Shown here piece by piece: positions 46,439 through 53,910 of a stretch of DNA of 64,000 nt (within the stretch, counting starts at the first letter, position 1; every line of letters begins with the position of its first letter). A program made the translations under genes and the position numbers. The DNA is from Chitinophaga tropicalis (GTDB lineage Bacteria; Bacteroidota; Bacteroidia; Chitinophagales; Chitinophagaceae). The DNA lies in contig NZ_WRXN01000004.1 of assembly GCF_009758205.1 (NCBI RefSeq), forward strand, positions 372,001 through 436,000, in the 5' to 3' direction. The notes under the pieces were generated by a model. It made no database searches and was not told the DNA's origin. It saw nothing but the letters and a program-made list of their open reading frames with translations.

Positions 46439-47839
46439 TTAATCAGGCATTTCATCTGATTCAATGCCCAGTTGCCGGATGCCTGTTTCTACAGGTTTCA
46501 TTTCCGGCAATGTATTCTTAAGTGCCGGTCCCAGGTTATACAGTTTCCTTGCCTGTGGCACAAAACGGCTTTCCAGGGAAGCTACAGCATCATTATAATG
46601 ATTGACCGCCGTTTTCAGACTGCCTCCTATATTGGCAAAGTGTTTCAGTAATACGTTGGTACGGTTGTACAGTTCAATACCTGCATTGCGGATGTCTTCA
46701 ATATTGGCAGCTACATGCAGCTGCTGCCATACAAAACCTACGGTACGCAGCAGGGTGATCAACGTTGTTGGAGTAGCAAACACTACCCTGTTCCTGATAC
46801 CATCTTCAATAAGGGATGGATCTGCCTGTAGCGCTGCACCAAAAGAAGATTCTATCTGCATGTAAAGAATAACATAATCAGGTGATTGCTGCCACTGGCT
46901 CCAATAAGCTTTGGCGCTCAGCTTTTTCAGATGGTCCCTTACTGCGGCAGCATGCTGTGCAAAGAGCAATTTGCGCTCTTCTTCATTCTCTGTTTCAAAA
47001 GCACGCATATAGGCATTCAGCGGTACTTTGGAATCTACCACTATCGTTTTACCTTCAGGCAGACGGATGATCATGTCTGGACGCAGATGGCCGTCCTCGC
47101 TGCTGACAGATACCTGTTCACTGAAATCACAATGTTCTGTCATGCCTGCAAACTCCACTACACGGCGTAAGGCTATCTCTCCGTAACGGCCACGTATATG
47201 AGAGGTTTTCAGGGCGCTAACCAGGCTATGGGTCTCTTTTTGCAGCTTCTCTGTGCTTTGCTGTACACCCAGTATGAACTGGTTGATCTGTCCATATTGC
47301 TGCATACGGTTATTTTCCAGCTGACGCATATTTTCATCAAAGCGATGCAAGCTATCAGAGAGAGGTTTTACCAGGGCATCTATGGCCTGCTGCCGTTTTT
47401 CAAGATCGCCCCTGGCATCTGTCATCTGGGTTTCCAGGGCTGATTTTGCCAGTGCAACAAAGGAGGTATTATTATGCTTCAACGCTTCGGCGGAAAGGGC
47501 GTTGAAAGCGTCTTTCAGTCTTTCGTTAGACTGTTCTATAAATAGCTGCTGCTCTCTTAAACGGTTTTCTGCTTCCCGGTAACGGGCCTCTCCATTACTT
47601 TGTGTGCGGATATTCTCTTCCTGCAATATCTGCAGGCGGGTTTGCAGTTCTTCTATAAAGGCCTGCTTATCAAGTGCCTCCTGGCGGAGAGCGGCCGATT
47701 GCTGATTAAGGGCTGACAACTGGGTTTCCAGCACGGCTACCTGCGTTTTTGACCGCTGACCGGCAATAAGGACTTTTATCAATACAGCCAGGGCTGCACA
47801 GGAAATCAAAGCGAAAATGAGTACTAACAGATGATCCAT
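46439..47839 (-). CDS. rmuC: DNA recombination protein RmuC
   Basis: This 466-residue homologue of RmuC limits recombination at inverted repeats, and the family carries a PD-(D/E)XK-type nuclease-like domain. An N-terminal transmembrane helix (LLVLIFALISCAALAVLI) is followed by a long coiled coil (about 30-200). The conserved RmuC domain then reads HIRGRYGEIALRRVVEFAGM, then RPDMIIRLPEGKTIVVDSKV. The family's usual length and order are kept. It is a housekeeping gene, divergent from the outer-membrane barrel gene at 48097. Confidence 0.95.
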   Translation of the reverse strand: MDHLLVLIFALISCAALAVLIKVLIAGQRSKTQVAVLETQLSALNQQSAALRQEALDKQAFIEELQTRLQILQEENIRTQSNGEARYREAENRLREQQLFIEQSNERLKDAFNALSAEALKHNNTSFVALAKSALETQMTDARGDLEKRQQAIDALVKPLSDSLHRFDENMRQLENNRMQQYGQINQFILGVQQSTEKLQKETHSLVSALKTSHIRGRYGEIALRRVVEFAGMTEHCDFSEQVSVSSEDGHLRPDMIIRLPEGKTIVVDSKVPLNAYMRAFETENEEERKLLFAQHAAAVRDHLKKLSAKAYWSQWQQSPDYVILYMQIESSFGAALQADPSLIEDGIRNRVVFATPTTLITLLRTVGFVWQQLHVAANIEDIRNAGIELYNRTNVLLKHFANIGGSLKTAVNHYNDAVASLESRFVPQARKLYNLGPALKNTLPEMKPVETGIRQLGIESDEMPD

Positions 47840-48001
47840 AAACTGGTTGCAATGTTACTTTAAAAAGACATATTTCCGGCATTCATCGACAATAAAATGG
47901 CATTCATCTCATAAAACCGACAATCATTAAACCTTACAGCAGAAAGTATATCTAAGACACCAAGGAAACTTTTTAATGCTTTATTAATTATGATCTACTT
48001 T

Positions 48002-48063
48002 GAATTACGTATGTTTGCCCGCGAAATATTTTAGCCTGAATTACGCGGCAACATACGTAATTC
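48002..48063. promoter_or_regulatory. Long imperfect inverted repeat upstream of barrel gene
   Basis: GAATTACGTATGTTTGCCCG with CG (48002-48023) and its near-complement ending CATACGTAATTC (48044-48063) form a 20-22-nt inverted repeat with a 20-nt loop, ending 33 nt before the ATG at 48097. GAATTACG occurs a third time at 48038-48045. It could be a 5'-UTR hairpin or a multi-site operator. The structure is seen; the role is inferred. Confidence 0.6.
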
Positions 48064-48096
48064 ATTTTGATCATCTGTAATCGTCAAATAATATCT

Positions 48097-48705
48097 ATGA
48101 AAAAAGGGTTGTTACTGGCAGGTGCCCTCGCGATCTTTTCAGGATTTGCAGCGAATGCCCAGCGCTTACATTACGGGTTGAAAGCGAATTTATTGTTTTC
48201 GGGAATCCATGGAGAAGGATTGACATCTTCATTTATACCTGGCTTCCAGGGTGGTGCATTCTTTGAATACAGCCTGAACAAGAAATGGGGGCTTCAGCCT
48301 GAATTGCTGTTTACGCAAGCTACTGCTAAAAAAGCAAGTGACTTTCCAACTTATTTTACAAGCAGCTACAATACGTCTGCAAATGAGAAAGCAAAGATCA
48401 GCGCTTTAACTGTACCTGTATTATTAGGTTATACACCAATTCCTGCTGTTACCCTGAACTTTGGTGTACAGTACACTTACATGTTCTTTATTGATGAGAA
48501 CTTCATCAGGAAAAGCCAGGGAGATGCTTTCAAAAGCAGTGATGTAGGGGCTGTAGCTGGTGCGCAGATAAATGTTGGTAACGTACGTTTTTATGGTCGT
48601 TATGTGTATGGGTTTTCTGATCTGAATAATATCCCGGAGAATCCGAACAATTATAAATGGAAGTCACAGCAGGTATCTCTGGGTATAGGAGTTGCTATTA
48701 AATAA
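48097..48705 (+). CDS. Outer-membrane beta-barrel protein (PorT-like)
   Basis: This 202-residue exported barrel has a signal peptide MKKGLLLAGALAIFSGFAANAQ, beta-strands alternating throughout, and the opening RLHYGLKANLLFSGI typical of PorT-like outer-membrane proteins of Bacteroidota. Upstream codons from 48067 are open, but this ATG starts the signal peptide, so it was chosen. It is monocistronic, preceded by a long inverted repeat and followed by repeat element D. Function is unknown. Confidence 0.85.
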   Translation: MKKGLLLAGALAIFSGFAANAQRLHYGLKANLLFSGIHGEGLTSSFIPGFQGGAFFEYSLNKKWGLQPELLFTQATAKKASDFPTYFTSSYNTSANEKAKISALTVPVLLGYTPIPAVTLNFGVQYTYMFFIDENFIRKSQGDAFKSSDVGAVAGAQINVGNVRFYGRYVYGFSDLNNIPENPNNYKWKSQQVSLGIGVAIK

Positions 48706-48741
48706 GGTTTATTTTTTGTGAAATAGAGTGGGAGAAACTGC

Positions 48742-48850
48742 TCAAAAAAAACGCTTTTGCCTTCGGCAAAAGCGTTTTTTTTGAAGGGGATGGCCGGCGG
48801 CAAGCTAAGAGCTTTTATTTGTTTTGCTTTAAACAGAGCCTGCAGCCGGC
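48742..48850. repeat. Intergenic repeat element copy D
   Basis: A perfect 20-bp stem (48742-48761 with 48765-48784, TTC loop) with A8/T8 tracts is followed by GGCCGGCGGC near 48792 and GCCTGCAGCCGGC ending at 48850. It lies between convergent genes (barrel ends 48705, peptidase ends 48889), as element A does, and can terminate both. Confidence 0.85.
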
Positions 48851-48888
48851 TATGATTTTTTTGTACGTTGTTTGATATAAGCGAATTA

Positions 48889-50583
48889 CTAAAGTTTGTA
48901 AAAACGCCAGGCCGTCTTAAAATCTTTGCTCAGCGGCTGGTGAGTTAACAATGCCCGAATCATCTCGACAGGCAGCATATTTTCTTTCATTATTGCATCA
49001 TGGTACTGCTGACAGGTCATCTTTCCACTGTCTACCAGTTCCTTTTTCAGCGCCATGAACTGCAATCCACCAATCATATATGCTACCTGGTAAAGCGGGC
49101 TATAATCTCCTTTAAAGGAACGGCGTACTTCTCCTATAGCATTGGCGCGTTCATGTCCTACCCTGTCTACCAGGAAGTCTATACATTGCTGCGGCGTCCA
49201 TTTGCCCAGGTGATAGTTAAGGGAGAAGATAATGCGCGCACAGCGGTGCATTCTCCAGAAAAGCATACCTATACGGTCTTCCGGCGATTGGGGGAATTTC
49301 ATGTCCCACAGCAGCATTTCCCAGTACAGCGCCCATCCTTCTATCCAGAAAGGTGTTTCAAACCGGCGATAGGTCTTGTAGCGGTTGGTCATGAATTCCT
49401 GCAGCGCATGACCTGCAAACAGTTCATGATGGACAGTGGCGCGGGAGAAATGCGGGTTATTACCACGCATGCTCATCAGCTTGTCAGCTTCTTCCATATC
49501 GTTGGTGGGATAGGAAATACTCAGTTCTTCACCACCTGTGAAGAAGGGGTTTACCAGCTGTCTTTCCGGCGTCATCATGATCATACGCCATGTCTCTTCT
49601 GCCAGTGGCGGAATGGTAATGAGGCGATGCTCTTTCAGGAAGCCAACGGATTCATTGTAAAGCTTCATGATGGCTTCCGGCTGATCGCCGGCAGGAACAT
49701 AGGTGTTCTTTACCTTTTCCATTGCCTTATGCCAGTCTGCGCCAAAGCCCATTTCCTTTGATGCTTTGAGCATCTCGGCGTCACAGAAAGCAAATTCTTT
49801 GTTGGCGATCTCTATCAGCTCTTCAGGAGAGTAAGGGATCATCTCTGCCTGCAGCTGGCGTATCAGTTCTTCCCTGCCTATAGGGTGACCAACAATTCCG
49901 CTGCCATCGTCTTTTCCACCCGGCAGGGTCTTCACTTTCTGGTCCCACAGGGCAACATATGTTTTCAGTACGCTGTCCAGCTGTTTATAGGGTGATGGCA
50001 TCCACCAGGTATACAGGGGGTCGTAGCCGTTATAGAAGGCATGAATGCTGGCCAATGCTTCCTGTAATCCTTTTGTGATGCCTGCTCCCCTGCGCAGGAG
50101 GTAAATATTCAGGTCTGTATTTTCTGTCAGCTGTTTCTCTTTTTCAAGAATGGCCATGGATATTCTGCGGAAGGTGGCTGCCATAGCCTGAGCGTCCTGC
50201 TTTGTACCTCTTCTTCTCAGCTTCTCTGCTTCGTATATTTTCTCTGCTTCCGGAAACCATGCCTGCAGCTGCTGATATTGAGCTGCTTCTTCGTTCAGGG
50301 AGCGGACACGGTCTGCCAGCTGGCGACTGAAAAGAATATAATCCACTTTTGCTTCGGCGGAGAGGCTGTTGAAATCGACCTTCTGCAATTGCTGCTGATA
50401 GTCTTTGTTGAAGGTCAGCATGCGTTCCCTTCTTTCGGGGGAGTTGTCTATTGTATAAAACCGATAGAGACTGCCTTTGTCTGCATCATAGTGTATTAAA
50501 AGTTCTGTGATATCTTTCTCCTGCGCTATAACACTTCCTGCTATCATGAGTAAACCTGTAATTATGCCGGTAATGCGTTTCAT
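48889..50583 (-). CDS. DUF885-family metallopeptidase-like protein
   Basis: This 564-residue exported DUF885 protein has a signal peptide ending near residue 20 (GSVIAQ) and the zinc-type motif VHHELFAGHALQ, with the following EGWALYWEM block usual in the family. DUF885 proteins are related to thermolysin-fold carboxypeptidases. It is the last gene of the operon with the hydroxyproline epimerase and dehydrogenase, 11 nt after the latter. A role in releasing Hyp-containing peptides is plausible but inferred from the operon alone. Confidence 0.88.
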   Translation of the reverse strand: MKRITGIITGLLMIAGSVIAQEKDITELLIHYDADKGSLYRFYTIDNSPERRERMLTFNKDYQQQLQKVDFNSLSAEAKVDYILFSRQLADRVRSLNEEAAQYQQLQAWFPEAEKIYEAEKLRRRGTKQDAQAMAATFRRISMAILEKEKQLTENTDLNIYLLRRGAGITKGLQEALASIHAFYNGYDPLYTWWMPSPYKQLDSVLKTYVALWDQKVKTLPGGKDDGSGIVGHPIGREELIRQLQAEMIPYSPEELIEIANKEFAFCDAEMLKASKEMGFGADWHKAMEKVKNTYVPAGDQPEAIMKLYNESVGFLKEHRLITIPPLAEETWRMIMMTPERQLVNPFFTGGEELSISYPTNDMEEADKLMSMRGNNPHFSRATVHHELFAGHALQEFMTNRYKTYRRFETPFWIEGWALYWEMLLWDMKFPQSPEDRIGMLFWRMHRCARIIFSLNYHLGKWTPQQCIDFLVDRVGHERANAIGEVRRSFKGDYSPLYQVAYMIGGLQFMALKKELVDSGKMTCQQYHDAIMKENMLPVEMIRALLTHQPLSKDFKTAWRFYKL

Positions 50584-50594
50584 ATGTATAATGT

Positions 50595-51842
50595 TTAACC
50601 GAACCTTTCTACTTTAAAAGGGGTGATATCCATTGAAGGCTTCTGACCTGTAGCCAGTTCACTGACCAGTTTCCCGGTGGCGGGACCCAGGCTGATGCCC
50701 AGCATGGCATGTCCAGTGGCTACTGTCACATTAGGGAAACGGGCAGTATTCCCGATATATGGCAGGCCGTCTGCACTACAGGGGCGATAGCCGTACCATA
50801 CTTTATCTGCCGAAGGCATAGGTATATCGTATGCCGGAAAATAACGCTTAACAGATTCCAGGATGCCTTCTACCCTTTGCATACGGGGAGGAGTGTTGAG
50901 CGGGGTGATCTCCATTGTACCACCAAAACGCACCTTATTGCCATCCATGGGAGAAATGGCTACGCGGGCCTCACTGAGAATCACGGGGTGGCGGAATTTC
51001 CAGGGTGCATTCTCATAGGTTACAGAGTAACCACGACCGCCTACCAGTGGTATGTTGACCCGCAGCTGACGGGTCAGTTCTGCGCTCCAGGCGCCGGAAG
51101 CAATGATAACATGATCAGCAGGCAGTATTTCGCCGTTTACTTTTACTCCTGTCACTTTATTCCCGCTTGTCACAAAACCCGTTACCTCCTTATTGCCCAG
51201 GAATTTTACACCTTTCTGTTTCAGGTAGGCCAGCAGGGTTTTCATCAGCAGGTTGGGATACAGCTGGGCATCGCCGGGAAAGTAAACAGCGCCCAGGGCG
51301 TTGATGGCTGTATCTGGTTCCATCTGCTGCAGGGTGGCTTTATCTATGAGACGGGCTTCCAGGCCTATAGCTGCAGCGGCTTTTACAGATTCTTCTGCAT
51401 GGCGGGCATTTTCTTCTGTGTTGAAAAATTCCAGCATGCCCTGCGGATCGTAAGCAAAGCTCAGTCCCGGTACATTTGTCCACTCCTCATACAACTGTTT
51501 GCTGAGCAGGGAAATATCCCGGAGGGGTATTGCAGAGCGTTCCACATGCGCCTGTGTGGCGCTTTTCATAAACTTCAGCCCCCAGTTGATCAGGGTACCG
51601 TTCAGGCTTGGTTTGACATAGAAAGGGCTCTTTGAATTGAGCATCCATTTCAGCCCCTGTTTTACGATACCCGGGGTAGCCAGCGGCACGAAATGGCTGG
51701 GAGCAACGTAACCGGCATTACCGTAGGAACAGCTGTCTGACATATCAGTACGGTCTACTACCGTTACATTGTGGCCTGCCTGCTGCAGGTAAAAAGCGCT
51801 GCTTAATCCGATGATGCCACCGCCTGTAATAATTACTTCCAT
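50595..51842 (-). CDS. FAD-dependent D-amino-acid dehydrogenase (DadA-like, probable D-hydroxyproline dehydrogenase)
   Basis: This 415-residue DAO-fold flavoprotein has the FAD motif MEVIITGGGIIGLSSAFYLQ at the start, the YAPSHFVPLATPGI-like family segment (VAPSHFVPLATPG) and the C-terminal ATGHAMLGISLGPATG. It oxidises D-amino acids to imino acids. Being 29 nt downstream of a 4-hydroxyproline 2-epimerase gene makes cis-4-hydroxy-D-proline the likely substrate, as in known hydroxyproline pathways. No downstream deaminase or semialdehyde dehydrogenase is present here. Confidence 0.9.
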   Translation of the reverse strand: MEVIITGGGIIGLSSAFYLQQAGHNVTVVDRTDMSDSCSYGNAGYVAPSHFVPLATPGIVKQGLKWMLNSKSPFYVKPSLNGTLINWGLKFMKSATQAHVERSAIPLRDISLLSKQLYEEWTNVPGLSFAYDPQGMLEFFNTEENARHAEESVKAAAAIGLEARLIDKATLQQMEPDTAINALGAVYFPGDAQLYPNLLMKTLLAYLKQKGVKFLGNKEVTGFVTSGNKVTGVKVNGEILPADHVIIASGAWSAELTRQLRVNIPLVGGRGYSVTYENAPWKFRHPVILSEARVAISPMDGNKVRFGGTMEITPLNTPPRMQRVEGILESVKRYFPAYDIPMPSADKVWYGYRPCSADGLPYIGNTARFPNVTVATGHAMLGISLGPATGKLVSELATGQKPSMDITPFKVERFG

Positions 51843-51871
51843 AGCTTTTGGTCCTGGTTCTTTTAGATGCG

Positions 51872-52873
51872 TTAAATTACTTGTAATCCATATGCGTACG
51901 GATCATCTTCCGGATCTATTGTAATTGTGTTGTAACCATATATCCTTGCCCAGCCTTCAATGCCCGGGCGTATTGCCGGTACGCCGGCCACCGTCGTCTC
52001 TTCCTCAATGGTGCCTGTAAAGCGGGAGCCGATAATGCTTTCGTGCAGGAACTGATCGCCTTTCTTCAGTTTTCCTTTAGCGTACCATTGCGCCATACGG
52101 GCGGAAGTACCGGTACCGCAGGGCGATCTGTCGATGGCTTTATCTCCATAGAATACGGCATTACGAGCGGTAGACGATGGGTCCATCACTGCACCGGTCC
52201 ACAATACGTGGGAGCAGCCGTTTATATTGGGATTGTCAGGGTGTACGAAAGTATGTTTCTCATTGATGCGCTTACGCAGTTCCCTGGCCCAGCCAATGAG
52301 CTGGGAAGCGGTATAATGTTCCAGTCCGGGGAAATTCTCCTGTACGTCTACGATGGCATAATAATTACCGCCGTAGGAAACATCGACCTTCAGCATACCC
52401 AGGTCCGGGCATTCCACTTCCAGGTCAGTTGCTGCCAGGTAGGAAGCCACATTGGTCAGCTTTACGCTCTTTACTTTTTTGCCTTCCTGTTTGTATTCGA
52501 TGAGTACCAGTCCGGCAGGAGCTTCCATTCTGACGATGCCGGGAGTTTTAGGTGTGATCAACCCTTCTTCAATGGCAATGGTGATGGTACCTATGGTGCC
52601 ATGCCCGCACATGGGGAGGCAGCCGCTGGTTTCGATGAAAAGAACACCCACGTCGTTGGCGGGATCGTGGGGGGGATAGAGGATGCTGCCGCTCATCATG
52701 TCGTGACCGCGTGGTTCAAACATCAGTCCGGTTCTTATCCAGTCGTATTCCTTCAAAAAGTGATTGCGCATTTCGCTCATATTACTGCCTTTCAGGACAG
52801 GGCCGCCACCGGCTACCAGTCTGACAGGATTACCACAAGTGTGCGCATCGATGCAAAAAAAAGTTTTCTTCAC
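51872..52873 (-). CDS. 4-hydroxyproline 2-epimerase (proline racemase family)
   Basis: This 333-residue enzyme converts trans-4-hydroxy-L-proline to cis-4-hydroxy-D-proline. Both catalytic cysteines are present (Cys89 in LPMCGHGT, Cys252 in RSPCGTGT), which separates it from the Cys/Thr dehydratases of the family. Translation is placed at GTG 52873: a GAGGAA Shine-Dalgarno (52877-52882) precedes it, and the start VKKTFFCIDAHTCGN matches the family's N-terminus. A longer frame to a TTG at 52918 lacks support. It is the first gene of the operon. A perfect inverted repeat lies upstream (52920-52956). Confidence 0.95.
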   Translation of the reverse strand: MKKTFFCIDAHTCGNPVRLVAGGGPVLKGSNMSEMRNHFLKEYDWIRTGLMFEPRGHDMMSGSILYPPHDPANDVGVLFIETSGCLPMCGHGTIGTITIAIEEGLITPKTPGIVRMEAPAGLVLIEYKQEGKKVKSVKLTNVASYLAATDLEVECPDLGMLKVDVSYGGNYYAIVDVQENFPGLEHYTASQLIGWARELRKRINEKHTFVHPDNPNINGCSHVLWTGAVMDPSSTARNAVFYGDKAIDRSPCGTGTSARMAQWYAKGKLKKGDQFLHESIIGSRFTGTIEEETTVAGVPAIRPGIEGWARIYGYNTITIDPEDDPYAYGLQVI

Positions 52874-52919
52874 GGCTTCCTCTTTATTTAAGTGACATTG
52901 GTTGATTCCTTTGTTCAAA

Positions 52920-52956
52920 AATACCTGTAGGGGGAGAATCGGATATTACAGGTATT
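52920..52956. promoter_or_regulatory. Inverted repeat upstream of hydroxyproline operon
   Basis: AATACCTGTA (52920-52929) and TACAGGTATT (52947-52956) are perfect 10-bp inverted repeats with a 17-nt spacer, ending 47 nt before the GTG. Their centres are 27 bp apart, about 2.5 helical turns, compatible with a dimeric regulator. It could also form an RNA hairpin. No regulator is linked. Confidence 0.5.
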
Positions 52957-53043
52957 GATCAATGGTTTGCAAAAATTAACATAAATAAAGGGGATTATTC
53001 GTGAATGGGGATAATTTCTGAGGGGGGGGAACGGGGCAAAAGA

Positions 53044-53062
53044 CACTTTCCTTGGGAAAGTG
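53044..53062 (-). terminator. Short hairpin after LytTR regulator gene
   Basis: An 8-bp stem (CACTTTCC-TTG-GGAAAGTG) lies about 100 nt past the stop of the minus-strand gene at 53164. A G-run upstream (GAGGGGGGGG) resembles the flank of repeat element C, so this may be a related degenerate copy. Confidence 0.5.
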
Positions 53063-53163
53063 CTGTGACGCTAAAGTGCTACCGCAGTCCATACACTATC
53101 CATACTTTATCCCAGCCTTTGAGTGGGAGTATCTATATGGTATCTATGCTTGCGGATAGCCAT

Positions 53164-53910
53164 TCACTTCACCATATGTACATTTTTCATAAGCTGTTCC
53201 TTGTAACGCCTGCTCATGTCTACCTGCCGGCCATTACGCAGTAGGATAAAATTTTCAATCACGTTCAGCTCCCTTATTTCCTGCAGGTTTACGATGAAAT
53301 TACGGTGTACCCTGGCAAATAATTGTGCGGGTAACAGTTCGAGCATATCTGACAAAGGGCGGAAAACGAGCAACCTATTTTCAGCAGTAACAATACTACA
53401 GTACTTACCATCTACTTCCAGGAAGAGAATGTCTTTTATCAGCACTTTTACCAGGGAATTACCCCGTTTAACGAAAAGCGCTTCTTTTTGCCGCAGGTAG
53501 GCGGGATTACCGGCCGCAATGGGCCCGGCGCTGTTGCCTGAACGTTCCAGCGCCAGCTCCAGCGCATATTGCAGGGCTATTTCGTTAAAGGGTTTGATAA
53601 GATACCCGTAGGGGCCTGTAAGCCTGGCCTTTTCGAAAGTATCCCTGTCTGTCATGCTGGTGAGGAAAACAAAGGGAGTATCCGGCAGATGTAACTGCAG
53701 GGTACGGGCAAAAGTAAGTCCTTCGCTCCTGCCGTTGAGCATGATGTCGATAATAACAATATCCGGAGAGGTATTATGCAGCAGTTCAAGCGCCATGTGA
53801 AGGGTATCGGCGATGCCTGTTACCCTGTACCCGTTTTTTAACAACTGCTGTTTTAGTATCTGCGCTTCCTTCGGGTGATCTTCCACGATCAGAATATTCG
53901 TTGCCTGCAT
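53164..53910 (-). CDS. LytTR-type response regulator
   Basis: This 248-residue response regulator has a receiver (about 5-125, phospho-acceptor Asp55 in IVIIDIMLNG) and a LytTR DNA-binding domain (about 145-245, HRNFIVNLQEIRELNVIENF). The open frame continues upstream to 54111, but the ATG at 53910 begins the receiver directly (MQATNILIVEDH). It overlaps the 3' end of the upstream kinase by 125 nt, so translation is probably coupled. Confidence 0.93.
   Translation of the reverse strand: MQATNILIVEDHPKEAQILKQQLLKNGYRVTGIADTLHMALELLHNTSPDIVIIDIMLNGRSEGLTFARTLQLHLPDTPFVFLTSMTDRDTFEKARLTGPYGYLIKPFNEIALQYALELALERSGNSAGPIAAGNPAYLRQKEALFVKRGNSLVKVLIKDILFLEVDGKYCSIVTAENRLLVFRPLSDMLELLPAQLFARVHRNFIVNLQEIRELNVIENFILLRNGRQVDMSRRYKEQLMKNVHMVK

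Noticed and set aside
13043-48784. Repeat elements as a CRISPR array
   Set aside because: Copies are tens of kilobases apart, palindromic and not regularly spaced, and no cas gene is present.
50709-51635. 308-codon plus-strand frame opposite the dehydrogenase
   Set aside because: It is the shadow of a well-conserved FAD enzyme; composition is not protein-like.
52043-52891. 282-codon plus-strand frame opposite the epimerase
   Set aside because: It is antisense to an enzyme with both catalytic cysteines in place.
51872-52918. Longer epimerase starting at TTG 52918
   Set aside because: A GTG at 52873 has a Shine-Dalgarno sequence and gives the family's usual N-terminus; the extra 15 residues have no support.
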